NCBI GenBank assembly: GCA_024516035.1
Contig: CM044964.1
Span: 24,568,333 to 24,632,332, forward strand
Direction: 5' to 3'
DNA: 64,000 nucleotides
Source of the DNA: Bactericera cockerelli
Taxonomy: Eukaryota > Arthropoda > Insecta > Hemiptera > Triozidae
This document shows positions 1-9,699 of this stretch, piece by piece. The translations under genes were made by a program, and so were the position numbers. The notes beneath the pieces are model-generated. The model had not been told where the DNA came from and ran no database searches. It saw nothing but the letters and a program-made list of their open reading frames with translations. Every line of letters starts with the position of its first letter. The stretch's first letter is position 1.

Positions 1-1397
1 GTTTTGTAGTGCATTTCTTTCAGTTGTTGTCCCATTTCTAGTATTTCAGGTGTGATCCATCCTTGTCTTTTATCTTTTTCTATTATTTTACGTTCTATTT
101 CTGGATACGCTGTATTGTAATGTTTCATAAGGGTTATCATGAGTTCTTCTGTTTTTTCATTAGTTAGTTTGTTGCTGTTCAATGTGTGGTTCCAGTCTGT
201 GTCGTTCATTAGTTGTTTCATCTTCAATTTATTTTCTTCATTGTTTTTTCTATATTTGATTGTCTTCCACTCTCTTTTCTTTGTTATTTGTGTACCCAGA
301 ACTATGTTTAGGTATTGTGCTAAATGATCTGATCCATGATTATTTAGGTTCCCTGTTTGAACTTCATTGTCATCCTGATTTGTTATGATGTAGTCTAGTC
401 CTGCATCATTTCTGGTGGCTTCTTTAATCAGGTTGATCATTTTGTAGCTTTCTAGTAGGTCTGTCAATAGTGTTAGGTTATTGTTAGGTTTTAAGTGGTC
501 AATATTAAAATCGCCACATATTATTGTTTTGATGGTATCTATTTTGTTTTTGTTGAAGAGATCATTAAGTGCTTCTATGAATATGTCAATGTTCCCATTA
601 GGAGATCTGTAAATTGTAAGTATTTGTATGGTATAGTTTTTTGCATTTATTTTTACTCCTGACCATTCCATATGAACTTCTAGTGGTTTTGGTCCTTTTG
701 TTATTTCTGTTATGTTTTTTGTTGGAATTTCCTCAGTTATGTATATGGCTGTTCCTCCATGTATTTTTATGTTTCTTGAATAGTATGCTTTCAGGTTATA
801 GCCTTTTATTTTCATAAATTGAAGGGCACCTTGTTTTTGCCAATGTTCTGTTATGCATAATATGTCTGGTTTTTCTTGGGTTGTAAAATTTTCAAGTAGA
901 GGTATTTTTCTGTTTATACATTGTATATTTTGATGTATGATTTTGATTTTTTCTTTTTTGTTGGTTTGTTTTCTTTTATTATCAATTACTTTATCATTGT
1001 GGTTATTGTTTCTTTTTGTTTCATAAATTATTTTATTGATTTCATCTGTTATATGTATTTTTCCTAATTGTTCCTTTTCTATTTGAGGATTGTATGTCTG
1101 GTGTTGTTGGTTATGTTTTATTTGTTGTTGTTCATAACTATGCAAGGCATACTCCATGCTGCATGCTTCTTCAATAGTTTCCCAAACTTTTTTGTAGAAT
1201 TCCATCCCATATTGTTCTATTACCAGTGTATGTGTATTAGCCTCCCTATATCGATCATTGGCATCATCAGTATGTGGTTCATTTTCTAGATTTTGACTGT
1301 ATTGTCTTATTTTGTATGTGTCTGTCTCACAATCAGTTAATAATGTATTGCTAGTGGTTATTGTTGTAGTTGTAGTAATAGGAAGGTTTTTTTTCAT
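1..1397 (-). CDS. LINE-L ORF2 N-terminal part: apurinic-type endonuclease (partial)
   Basis: The frame starts at the ATG at 1397, just after an in-frame TGA, and stays open for 465 codons to the left edge. Visible endonuclease motifs in order: IIHQNIQCINRK (about 940, catalytic N), DILCITEHW (about 865, catalytic E), GGTAIYI (about 750), ICGDFNIDH (about 510, catalytic D and N), GLDYIITN (about 385) and HGSDHLAQY (about 325, catalytic D/H pair). All expected catalytic residues of a LINE AP-like endonuclease are present. This domain nicks target DNA for target-primed reverse transcription. The first 150 codons are a T/Q/N-rich leader with no recognised domain. ORF2 lies 156 nt downstream of the esterase ORF stop. 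The reverse transcriptase is cut off by the window edge. Confidence 0.85.
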   Translation of the reverse strand, partial: MKKNLPITTTTTITTSNTLLTDCETDTYKIRQYSQNLENEPHTDDANDRYREANTHTLVIEQYGMEFYKKVWETIEEACSMEYALHSYEQQQIKHNQQHQTYNPQIEKEQLGKIHITDEINKIIYETKRNNNHNDKVIDNKRKQTNKKEKIKIIHQNIQCINRKIPLLENFTTQEKPDILCITEHWQKQGALQFMKIKGYNLKAYYSRNIKIHGGTAIYITEEIPTKNITEITKGPKPLEVHMEWSGVKINAKNYTIQILTIYRSPNGNIDIFIEALNDLFNKNKIDTIKTIICGDFNIDHLKPNNNLTLLTDLLESYKMINLIKEATRNDAGLDYIITNQDDNEVQTGNLNNHGSDHLAQYLNIVLGTQITKKREWKTIKYRKNNEENKLKMKQLMNDTDWNHTLNSNKLTNEKTEELMITLMKHYNTAYPEIERKIIEKDKRQGWITPEILEMGQQLKEMHYK

Positions 1398-1553
1398 TTT
1401 TCAAAAAACCCGAGCCTACTTTGTTCTGTTTACGGTGATTTTCTAGAATTTCATAGCTATTTACTTTCTGTGGCTTGATCAGATTAATTTTATGATTATT
1501 AAGTTCTGATTCACCTGTCTTTGTTGAAAATTCAACAAGAGGTTTGTCATTGT

Positions 1554-2510
1554 CTAGTAAAAAAATGGCTTGTTAGTTTTAAATTGTGAGTTCCGCTTCT
1601 CATGATTGGTCGTATGTTTATCATATGTACTGGTTTTAAACCCGTAATCCCCATTTTTTTCATCCTTGTAGTTAAGATTGTAATGGTTACTGTTGTCTTT
1701 GACCATATTACTGTGGAATTGTTTTTTATATCCGTTTGTGTAATATCTAGTTGGTATGTGTTGGTTGTAGCTATTTATGGGTATGTGTCTTTTTCCCATT
1801 ATCTCATATTTATTTGGTCTGGTGCTCATTATTTCATTTGAATTAAGCTTTCCAAATAATTTCATGACAATTTTTCTACAAAGTATTTGTTTTCCCATGA
1901 TGTTCATGTGAACTTTATCTTCATTGTAGTCATAAGAGTCTAAAAAGTGGGTGGGATCAATGAACAATGTGCTCTTGTTGTTTTTATTTTCAAGGCAATG
2001 TTTTATTTTTGAATTTAGTCTGATAATGTGTTTGTTAATGTATTTCTTATCATATCTGGGCGGTAAGAAAACCACAAGTAGATTTGTGTTTATACATTTT
2101 TGTTGCAATTCAGTATAGGAATCTTCCATATCTATCCATTCAGAGCAGAACAAGTCATTGGTACCTGCCATGATACAAACCAAGTCATTAGGTCCAAGGT
2201 CACGATTGTCTATCTGTTCAACTATGGCTGATATACCTTTACCAGGGAAACTTGAGACATTGATGCGGCTGTTGTTAGGTAAGAGATTCTGCATTATGTC
2301 TTGTAAACCCCTACAGTGACTATCTCCGTATAAATAAATGTTTTGGTATCTTTTGCGTTTTACTTTATTTTCATATTGTTCATCTATAGAGTTATTTATG
2401 GATTGTGACATTTCTTCACCTGGGAATTTTTGATTACCTGAAGCTTTTACTAAGTTGTGAGTATTTTCTCTATTCAAGATCTTTTTTTTAGTTTTTTCTA
2501 TTGTTTCCAT
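1554..2510 (-). CDS. LINE-L ORF1b: SGNH/GDSL-type esterase domain protein
   Basis: 318 residues. After a K/N-rich N-terminus, residues 57-210 read as an SGNH hydrolase fold: YGDSHCRG at about 61-68 (block I, nucleophile Ser64), AGTNDLF at about 115-121 (block III, Asn) and EDKVHMN at about 197-203 (block V, Asp198 and His201). The C-terminal 100 residues are N/K/Y-rich and low in complexity. Such esterase domains occur in ORF1 proteins of CR1-type LINEs; their role in retrotransposition is unresolved. The ATG overlaps the end of the coiled-coil ORF by 23 nt in the +1 frame, so translation probably depends on termination-reinitiation. The frame is AT-rich like its neighbours. A host esterase is unlikely given the flanking endonuclease ORF. 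Confidence 0.8.
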   Translation of the reverse strand: METIEKTKKKILNRENTHNLVKASGNQKFPGEEMSQSINNSIDEQYENKVKRKRYQNIYLYGDSHCRGLQDIMQNLLPNNSRINVSSFPGKGISAIVEQIDNRDLGPNDLVCIMAGTNDLFCSEWIDMEDSYTELQQKCINTNLLVVFLPPRYDKKYINKHIIRLNSKIKHCLENKNNKSTLFIDPTHFLDSYDYNEDKVHMNIMGKQILCRKIVMKLFGKLNSNEIMSTRPNKYEIMGKRHIPINSYNQHIPTRYYTNGYKKQFHSNMVKDNSNHYNLNYKDEKNGDYGFKTSTYDKHTTNHEKRNSQFKTNKPFFY

Positions 2511-3624
2511 TTAATTGGTTAACTTGAGTTAGTAATTCTGCCATTTGGCTTTTGTTTTCTCTTAAATCATTTTGTATTTTTACTATTTCCTCATGGAATT
2601 TCTTGTACTGATCCTCATCATTACATAAAATATTTTTGTCTGTTTTTGTATTATTGTGACAGTATGTCTGTTTAATACTATCATTTTCAATAACTTTTTC
2701 ATCATAGGAATCATCAAATGTTTCATCAATTGTATGCCAATCTGTCATAAAGCTCTCATCTAACAAATATTCATTTCCACTTATATTATCAGTACTTGTA
2801 TTTTTGTCCGTTGATAATGTTTCCATGCCCTCCTCCATAGTCAAAATTTTAGCTGGTTTCATTACTGTAGTAATATCTTGTGTGTTCTTGTTTTGTGACT
2901 GATCTATTTCCATCAACTCATCAAGCAAATTTTTTGTTACTTTTAAGCTGTCTACAACTTTGTTACCATGTGTCTCTAATTGAGAGTTAAATGTAATATC
3001 TGCACTGGTTGCATTAACGGAATAATGTAAATGATCATTTTCATCAGCTGTTGTGTTAAAATATGTCTTACAGTAGTTCTTATGAAGGGTTTTTTCCATA
3101 GTCTGCAAGGTAAGATTCAGTCCTTCAATATCCTCATCTTTTTTCTTTAAATTATCTTTCAGTGTTTTAATCATTTCCTTAAGATCAACAATTTGTGTAT
3201 TGAGTTGTCTTATTTCCGAGTCACGAGCTTTAATTTCTAAACTTTTAGAATTTTCTTGGATCTCACTTTCATTTGTAATATCATCAATCCACTTCTTGTC
3301 ATTATCTATTTTGATTTTCATAGCTTTGACATCATTGTTCATTTCTTTTATTTTCTGTGATAGTACCAAGTTTTCATTTTTGTATGTGTCAATTTCATTG
3401 TGTTTGTCAATTGTGTTGAGTATGATGTCCTTCAGTAATTTAGTAATCTTATCACTAATATTAGACGGTATTAGTTTAGTGGTTTTCTTAATATCTTCAA
3501 ACATGTTATATTCATGGTCTGTTAAGACACTTAAATCTAGTGTACTATCATGTGTGTTTAGCTTAAAATTAATTTTATTGTTTAATATTCTTCTAGTGGC
3601 ACTACGGGAACGTATATTGTTCAT
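2488..3624 (-). CDS. LINE-L ORF1a: coiled-coil (gag-like) protein
   Basis: 378 residues, acidic and lysine-rich. Residues about 60-175 have strong heptad character, for example LKDIILNTIDKHNEID, then repeated K/E/I/L patterning through LNTQIVDLKEMIKTLKDNL, consistent with a trimeric or dimeric coiled coil as in LINE ORF1 proteins. A second short helical stretch ends the protein (IVKIQNDLRENKSQMAELL). No RRM or zinc knuckle is visible. It is the first ORF of the element. The start at 3624 is the first ATG of the long frame, and the stop lies inside the next ORF. Role inferred: RNA-binding or multimerising ORF1 partner in the retrotransposition particle. An unrelated coiled-coil protein is possible, but the order of ORFs argues for ORF1. 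Confidence 0.7.
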   Translation of the reverse strand: MNNIRSRSATRRILNNKINFKLNTHDSTLDLSVLTDHEYNMFEDIKKTTKLIPSNISDKITKLLKDIILNTIDKHNEIDTYKNENLVLSQKIKEMNNDVKAMKIKIDNDKKWIDDITNESEIQENSKSLEIKARDSEIRQLNTQIVDLKEMIKTLKDNLKKKDEDIEGLNLTLQTMEKTLHKNYCKTYFNTTADENDHLHYSVNATSADITFNSQLETHGNKVVDSLKVTKNLLDELMEIDQSQNKNTQDITTVMKPAKILTMEEGMETLSTDKNTSTDNISGNEYLLDESFMTDWHTIDETFDDSYDEKVIENDSIKQTYCHNNTKTDKNILCNDEDQYKKFHEEIVKIQNDLRENKSQMAELLTQVNQLNGNNRKN

Positions 3625-4582
3625 TTTGAGAAGAAAAATAAGATATATGTGTTACCTAAATATGTAATTACAGAGGAAGTTTAATGTTATCTATAAAAAA
3701 TAATTATGTCAGAGGTCTAAAAGTAAGATTTTAATTTGTAAGTGAGTAAAAAAAGTATGAAGTTGTTACTTACACAGATAGATATTTCTTGTCAAAGAGT
3801 GAGAGGGTAGTCAATGTGACAAATTATATTATACCAATGATTGAAGAGAGAAATTTGACTATCTCCCAATATCGAGAACCATTCTAATTTGTCTAATTAC
3901 AATAAAAAATATCTAAAAGCTTATATTAATGGGTAAAGATAAGACAAAAAAGATCCCTAACTTATAAAACTTTACTTGCTGATTTCATAATAAAAAATAA
4001 AAAAATTCCAAATCGAAATTCAAATTTCGTGACAGTGTTGTCGGCTGTTGAGATACTTCGGTTGAGATACGGTGTTTCAGTCCGGTTAAATTCTGCTTTT
4101 ATTATGAAAACTGGACAGTTTTCCGGGAATCTTCATCAATGTGGAATTGTTCTTGGAGAAAAGAAACTTGGCGTTTTGAGGCTTTTAAGTAGTTAATAAA
4201 TTTATTACCGAAAAAATTTGCGAATATACCGAAATTTCCGGGTATAGTTGAGACTGCTTCACTTTATATTACTGGATCGATCGTCCTCTTCGATATCCTC
4301 CTTGGTCCGATTGTTTTTGAATAATTCTTCCTTCTTCTTGGATTTTTTTTGAATTTTTATCGTTATTTATCTTCGTAATCCTTTGACTTTACGTGATGTT
4401 CGCTATTTTTATCACTTATTTATGTATCACAGATTATTTACACAAACATTTTACCTTCGTTTAAACGTTTTGTCAATTGAAAATCACTTTTTTCGAAAAG
4501 AAAATTATTTTTTTGTTGTTTGTTTATTTATATTCTATTATAATAATAATAATAAGATTGATCATCATACTCATCTTCTTAT
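3625..4582. other. Unassigned AT-rich stretch, probably LINE-L 5' UTR
   Basis: No open frame of note. It lies directly upstream of LINE-L ORF1a on the minus strand and is slightly less AT-rich around 4020-4320, so part of it is probably the element's 5' UTR and internal promoter. No clear 5' end, target-site duplication or host exon was found. Confidence 0.3.
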
Positions 4583-4815
4583 ACTTGTGAAAAGTTATCA
4601 TATTTGTGTTAATCACAATCATGATATCACAACTACTCAAACTTTATTTAACACCAAATATTTGCTCACCCCAACTCATCTTATAATTGTTTATTTTGTT
4701 TTGTATATCATGTACTTATGTCAAATATTGTAAAAAAGTTTTTTTTTTAAATATTTGCTCAAATTAAGATTTGAACCAACGACCTCCAGAACACCGGCCA
4801 GTGGGGTCCTGGCCT
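4583..4815 (-). repeat. SINE-D fragments
   Basis: 4583-4650 carries the 3' body of SINE-D (TTATCATATTTGTGTTAATCAC, then the TGATATCACAACTACTCAAA region). 4745-4815 carries a decayed tRNA-like head with TTGAACCAACGACCTCC. The pieces are diverged and separated by about 90 nt. Confidence 0.55.
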
Positions 4816-4847
4816 TAAACTTACATAATAATAATAATGACTATAGG

Positions 4848-4960
4848 CAGGCGTGGCCGGTGCTAAGGAGCTGCGGAACTGCAGCACCTCTAGACGAAAA
4901 AGAATAGTTCAAGATATTTTTCAGTCCTAGCTCGTAGACAATGAAAATCATCCCACATAT
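4848..4960 (+). mobile_element. hAT-like MITE fragment (family K)
   Basis: Starts CAGGCGTGGCCGGTGCTAAG and continues with GGAGCTGCGGAACTGCAGCA. The same sequence occurs at 47427. Only the left half is recognisable here and no right terminal repeat was found. Confidence 0.4.
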
Positions 4961-5069
4961 TTAGAATAATTAAGCTATAATTATTGTGATTTGCATGGTA
5001 AATGGTAAACAAACTCAAAATCGATAGATACTGAGAGTGACTCTATAAATCCCATTTTAGTCTGGTTAA

Positions 5070-5342
5070 AGGGTTGGGTGGAAAAGATTACCACAGGCAA
5101 TTACCCCACCCTTCACTTGGGACATATGTTTTTATATATTTTTCTATTCTTTTTCATTTTACTGTATATATTGTTTTCATTTTTTTTTTTTCATTGTTAA
5201 AATAGTTATTTATATTGTACATTATGTCCTTTTTTGGTTCTTGTTTCTTTGTTCAATCTATTTATTTTTTCTTTATAATTTCATTGTATTGTACTGTATA
5301 TACTTTGTCTTACCTAATTAAGCGTGCTATAATAATAATAGT
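5070..5342 (+). repeat. Retroposon 3' end, family G
   Basis: GGTTGGGTGGAAAAGATTAC, then a GC-rich CCCCACCCTTC block, a T-rich stretch, and AATTAAGCGTGCTATAATAA at the end. At least eight more copies occur in the window. The tail looks like the end of a polyadenylated retroposon with a TAA repeat. Confidence 0.6.
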
Positions 5343-5469
5343 ATGTGGCAGTATTGTGGCACATGTGGCACCACCAACATTGGATCATTTCTTTATGTTC
5401 ATCTAAAGACTTTATAAGTGATAGAGTTGCCAAGGCATAGAGAGGCATTTTAAATGGATCTCCTTGAAT

Positions 5470-6166
5470 GGCAATAGGTGAGTTCGGTGCGAGGATTACC
5501 CGCACCTTTTTCGCATGTATGAATTCGGTGCCGCCGAAAAAAGGTGATGTATGAGTTCGGTGCGGTCCTAATGACTTATAAATTGATTGTTTTTTATAAT
5601 GTACTCTGTTGCTTGTTAACAGTCATCCTGCTGTTATTAAGTTAGTAGACAGTTACATTCAGCAAGGCTGTCCATTTCCTCCTTGAAGGCCATGCCAAGG
5701 GTTAATAGTAGGGTTAGGTAAAATACAATGAAGGCCATGCCTTGGGTTTATAGTAGGGTTAGGTAAAATACAATGAAGGCCATGCCTTGGGTTTATAGTA
5801 GGGTTAGGTAAAATACAATGAAGGCCATGCCTTGGGTATATAGTAGGGTTAGGTAAAATACAATGAAGGCCATGCCTTGGGTTTATGGTAGGGTTAGGTA
5901 AAATACAATGAAGGCCATGCCTTGGGTTTATTGTAGGGCTAGGTATCAGTATCAGTATAAACAGAGAATAGGTAAAATACAATGAAGGCCATGCCTCGGT
6001 TTATTAATTGAATTATTTTTTTCCTTATATGCCTATAAGGAAAAAAATACTATAATTACCTGATCATCAGGGCAAGTACCAGGGCACCGAATTCATACAT
6101 GACTTTTTTTAGGCGGCACCGAACTCATACATTTTTTTATTTTCCGCACCGAACTCATACATAGCC
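5470..6166. mobile_element. 697-bp non-autonomous DNA transposon with internal minisatellite
   Basis: Flanked by an exact 8-bp direct repeat CCTTGAAT (5462-5469 and 6167-6174). The ends are inverted: GGCAATAGGTGAGTTCGGTG at left, and the reverse complement of the right end reads GGCTATGTATGAGTTCGGTG (18 of 22 matching). The motif ATGTATGAGTTCGGTGC recurs two to three times inside each end, inverted between sides, as expected for transposase-binding subterminal repeats. The middle is a 45-bp minisatellite. An 8-bp duplication is typical of hAT-type elements, but the GGC terminus is not the common CAG, so the superfamily is open. Confidence 0.7.
5686..6003 (-). repeat. 45-bp minisatellite, seven units
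   Basis: Units begin AAGGCCATGCC at 5686, 5731, 5776, 5821, 5866, 5911 and 5983. The last is displaced by a 27-bp insertion containing CAGTATAAACAG. The unit length is a multiple of three, so the minus strand has a 107-codon open frame of 15-residue repeats; this follows from the period and is not evidence for a gene. It sits inside the 5470-6166 transposon. Confidence 0.9.
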
Positions 6167-6235
6167 CCTTGAATCACTCCTTCTTTACTGTATAAACATT
6201 CTTCCGTGTTTCTGATTAGTAGTTTTAGTCAAAGG

Positions 6236-6283
6236 GATCTCCTCAAAATACCTCTAAATTGGGGCCGAGTTCCGAAAAGTTTA
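6236..6283 (+). repeat. Short dispersed repeat (copy 1)
   Basis: GGGATCTCCTCAAAATACC up to AGTTTAATATATCAAAA recurs with small changes at 6977-7040. Nature unknown. Confidence 0.5.
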
Positions 6284-6403
6284 ATATATCAAAATTTTGT
6301 CGTACCTAATAAAGCGTGATATAATAATAATAATAATAAGTGGCAGCACCCCCAAATCATTTTCCCACGGTCCGCGTCTGATTATAGGTATTTTTTTATT
6401 TAA

Positions 6404-6568
6404 AGATGAGTGTTTCACCGCCTTTTTTATTTCGTAGCTTCGTAGCCATGAAACAGGAGCTACTGTAGACGCTTGTGGTCTGTGTTGTAGCCTGCCCATC
6501 CCGTAGTATGCCTCTCCTCTGATGGGCGAGAAGTAACACAATACTTCCCATTTAGGTGCTGGTATTGT
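6404..6568 (-). repeat. SINE-F, 3' part
   Basis: Carries the F body in reverse: CTTGTGGTCTGTGTTGTAGC, then CTCCTCTGATGGGCGAGAAG and the AGGTGCTGG segment. The tRNA-like head is missing. Confidence 0.7.
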
Positions 6569-7165
6569 TATTTTTCTGGATCCCCTCTCTCTTCTTCTTC
6601 TTCAAAACCTCTTTTTGTTTTAATATTACTGCGTGTTGAACAAAAATGATTAATGATGTTACGGGTATTGAATTTTGAGGTTGCCTATAATATTATTGTT
6701 TTATTGAGAGCAATAAGCCTCCCGTCTTCTTGTATTTTGAAATGAAGACATTCTCGATATGCTCAGAATTCAAATAGCATTACCATGTAAAAAATACTGG
6801 TGTGACACCACATGACTTTCTTTATAACTCGAAAATAAGTCCAATTTCGCCACTAGTGACTCAACGGTAAGAGATAGCTGAAAATCAATGTAAAATTCTT
6901 AATTAGCATCTCAAAATCATGGGATTTGATAAGTCACAACCCCCATTTAGTATGAATAGTAAAAAAGTTAATTAAAGGGGATCCCCTTAAAATACCTCTA
7001 AAGTGGGGCAAGGTTCCGAAAAGTTTAATATATCAAAAAAATGATCAGAATAGACCCCCTATTATTCTTATTTTTTTACATAAAAAAAAAACTTGTTTAC
7101 ATCAAAATTTTATTTCTCTCTTATCGTTAAGCCAGAAACGCCAAACGGCACCAAATGGCAATCGA
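6569..7165. other. No gene seen
   Basis: AT-rich DNA with stop codons in all frames. It contains the second copy of the 6236 repeat (6977-7040). Nothing else was recognised. Confidence 0.4.
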
Positions 7166-7290
7166 AAACCTAATCAGTATAAACAGAAAAGTGAGAAGTT
7201 ATACTAAATGTACATGAATATCAGAACATACCTGGACAGCTGTTTCAAGCTTATTTGCTCTCATCAGCAGGTAATGGATCTGAATATCCA
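7166..7290 (+). repeat. Dispersed repeat family M
   Basis: ATCAGTATAAACAGAAAAGT followed by GAGAAGTT, TGTACATGAATATCAGAACA and TACCTGGACAG. Two copies lie in opposite orientation in botv intron 4 (50490-50710), and short pieces occur at 5950, 16025, 16850 and 19540. Confidence 0.6.
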
Positions 7291-7992
7291 TACCCAATTG
7301 AACTTTCTATTTCAATTGTTAACTGAAAAAAAAATGGTGAACTCAGCTGTGTATAATGAACCATGTTCTCTACTTTGATTCTTGATCTATACTAAAATAT
7401 CCAAAGGTTTGGAAATGTCCCCCAGAAATTAAAATTCAATAAAGTGCACAATGCTGATACAAATCAAAGAAGGATAAAAGAAAATTCTGTCACCTTTTTA
7501 TTAATAATAAAATTAAAGTTTGTTTCTTGTGTTAAAGTCAAGTGAAACAATACTTTTCTACCTTTAAGGTAAAAGTAGGTAAAAAGCAACATCTTCTAGA
7601 AACTGAATAGGTGATTAGTATGCGAATCTTAGCTTAACTACTCTACTTGGCGTTTTCGTCTTACGGTAATTGCACAAATGCAACAGCTATAACATAAACG
7701 AACTTGGAACCTATTTTGTATGAGCCCCGTAAAACTTTACAACTATGCAATGCGCAATATTTGTTGTAAATTTACCGTTTTTTAATGTTCTCTGATATTG
7801 GTATCTGCATTTTAACAATTGTTGCAGAAACTGTTCCGAAGCAAGTGTTCTTACTGAACAAATTCAATCAAGTTTTATCTCTAATGTTATAACTTGAGAG
7901 ATCTCGTTCATTTAGAAAGATCTAAACTTGGAAACGGTGCGAATGACCATCGTTGTTAAAGTAACTAAATTAAAAAAAAAATCATTTACAAC
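7291..7992. other. No gene seen
   Basis: AT-rich sequence without a supportable reading frame or a repeat I can name. Confidence 0.4.
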
Positions 7993-8274
7993 TAATAATA
8001 ATGCTTCTTTTTTGTGTTATTATGTCACAATTTATTATAGTGGGGAGAGCAGAATTATAGGACTTCACCACTTTAATTTACAATATCGTGTATTATTTTT
8101 TGCCTATGATTCTGCCATTAATCGCTGCTTCAAATCAAGCTACTCATTTTTCCTCATGCGGTATGAATGGACCCCGAACATTTAAGTAAAGAGCGGAAAA
8201 ATTCCTGCCCCGCTGGGGATCGAACCCAGGTCACCATGCGTGCAGTGCCTAACTCACTCGGCCACACTAACTAC
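7993..8274 (-). repeat. SINE-B, nearly full length
   Basis: Read on the minus strand: a tRNA-like head with GGTGACCTGGGTTCGAT (B box), the GTTCGGGGTCCATTCATACC body, and a TAA-rich tail at 7993. An internal GTGACATAATAACACAAA block marks the 3' end. Confidence 0.85.
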
Positions 8275-8476
8275 ATTTACATTTACAAATACAAAATTTT
8301 ATTATAAAACAAAACTTGATTAAAGGCAATGCTAATTCCTAGTTTTATTATTTAAGAAGAGCTCTTTTTAAATATTAAAACTAGGAACTATAGTGAAAAT
8401 AGCATGTTCTAAAAACGATTATATAAGCTTCTGAATGCATCAAGTGATACAGGAGTTTCGCGGAAACTGCCTCTGA

Positions 8477-8655
8477 GAAACTACAGTGCTTATATTATGT
8501 ATAAGCACTGTAGTTTCACTGTGGCGGCATTACCAGAGTAAAAAGAAATTAATGTAATAGAATAATTCGAATGTGAAGGAGGCTCTTAGTAATGCTGCGC
8601 TACCCACAAAAATTGTGAAGACGCCTTGTGCTTAACCAGAAAAAAAATCATAATA
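8477..8655 (+). repeat. SINE-B 3' part with perfect palindrome at its 5' end
   Basis: 8477-8494 (GAAACTACAGTGCTTATA) is perfectly inverted at 8500-8517 with a 5-nt spacer. The truncated SINE body (GGCGGCATTACCAGAG, then GGAGGCTCTTAGTAATGCTG) follows directly. Confidence 0.75.
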
Positions 8656-8960
8656 ATGTACCTGTAAATCAAACGTAATTTTCTTATCGGATACCTATCA
8701 GGCTGCCCTCATTTATAACAAACGCTGTCTAATATTTTACAGTTACAAAGTTTAATTCATCTACCCGCATCTTGTAAGTTTTGCAGAGCTTGCAACTTTC
8801 ATCAGGGAGGAGCCGCGAAGTTCTGCATGGATCAACAGAATGAAATTTGGCGAACCCGAACGTGTTTATTAGTGATTTATCACTCTTTACTAAAAATTCA
8901 TCATGTTGAGTAATTGCAACTACCTATAATTATAACAAGAATAATAATAATAATAGCAGT

Positions 8961-9240
8961 AGTCACTGTGGCAGAGCGAGTTAGCGCGCTAGGCATTGCA
9001 CACATGGTGACCTGGGTTCGATTCCCAGCGGGGGAGGATTTTTTCTGCTCTGTACTTGGATGTTCGGGGTCCGTTCATACCTCGTGAGGAAAAATGAGTA
9101 GCTGCTTTAATGTGAAGCAGCGACCAGTGGCAGAATCTTAGGCAAAAAAAAATAATACAAGATATTGTAAATTAAAGTGGTAAAGTCCTATGATTCCGCG
9201 CTACCCACTAAAATTGTGACATAATAACACAAAGAAAAAC
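8961..9240 (+). repeat. SINE-B, full length
   Basis: AGTCACTGTGGCAGAGCGAG head with A-box-like GAGTTAGCGCGCTAGG and B box GGTTCGATTCC, the conserved TTCGGGGTCC body, and the GTGACATAATAACACAAAG end followed by a TTA repeat. Confidence 0.9.
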
Positions 9241-9242
9241 CA

Positions 9243-9437
9243 TTATTATTATTATTATAATAATAATATCGCTTTATTTATACTGCCCGACTTGGACTAA
9301 TGAGCCCCATCATTCCAGAAGTAAACCGTATTACTACGTGGTCAAAGTCAGAGAGTAACTTGTCATGTCCCTGATTTGAACCTGCGACTTCTGGATTACC
9401 AGTTAGATGCCTTGACCACTGAACTACAGAGGAGACC
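9243..9437 (-). repeat. SINE-A, full length
   Basis: Tail (TTA/ATA repeat) at left, body ATACTGCCCGACTTGGACTA, head with ACCTGCGACTTCTGGA (reversed B box) ending near CCACTGAACTACAGAGGAGA. Confidence 0.85.
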
Positions 9438-9616
9438 AGGCGAGGTTAATTCTTGAGGCATTTTCTACCACCTAACTCTCAGAGTCTTATTATTATGTGG
9501 TCACAAACTTAAATTAATGAGGAAAATTTCATGCACTGGGTGAAGTTTGATCCAACGGATTACTACGATACTTTGATCACCAGACTAGCGCTTTAACCAC
9601 TTTACTACCAGTGCAC
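9438..9616 (-). repeat. SINE-C
   Basis: Reverse of the C consensus: CCAGGCGAGGTTAATTCTTG, TTATTATGTGGTCACAAAC, and the head ending CTACCAGTGCAC. It abuts the preceding SINE-A, so one probably inserted into the other's head. Confidence 0.85.
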
Positions 9617-9699
9617 CTATCTTTTTGAGTAATTCATCTATGTACTACCTATTTATGACATTATAATGTAGAATGGTATGCCTTACCTTACGTAGGTAT

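Larger units (their letters stand above)
1..3624 (-). mobile_element. Non-LTR retrotransposon (LINE-L), 5' part, runs off left edge
   Basis: Three minus-strand reading frames follow each other as in a LINE: a coiled-coil ORF (3624 to 2488), an SGNH-esterase ORF (2510 to 1554) and the start of ORF2 with an AP-like endonuclease (1397 to beyond base 1). Esterase domains next to ORF1 are known in CR1-type LINEs, so a CR1-like clade is likely. The reverse transcriptase lies outside the window, so the clade cannot be confirmed. The 5' UTR probably extends above 3624, but I cannot see its boundary. No internal stop or frameshift was found in the three frames, which suggests a fairly young copy. Confidence 0.85.

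Noticed and set aside
2480..2500. Slippery heptamer A AAA AAC directly before the coiled-coil ORF stop of LINE-L, suggesting -1 frameshifting
   Set aside because: The esterase ORF is in the +1 frame relative to it, and the -1 frame stops after a few codons.
5659..5982. Minus-strand 107-codon frame of 15-residue repeats
   Set aside because: Open only because the 45-bp minisatellite period is a multiple of three; inside a transposon.
5686..6003. CRISPR-like array of regular repeats; also 38919-39235
   Set aside because: Units are contiguous without unique spacers, and the setting is a eukaryotic genome.
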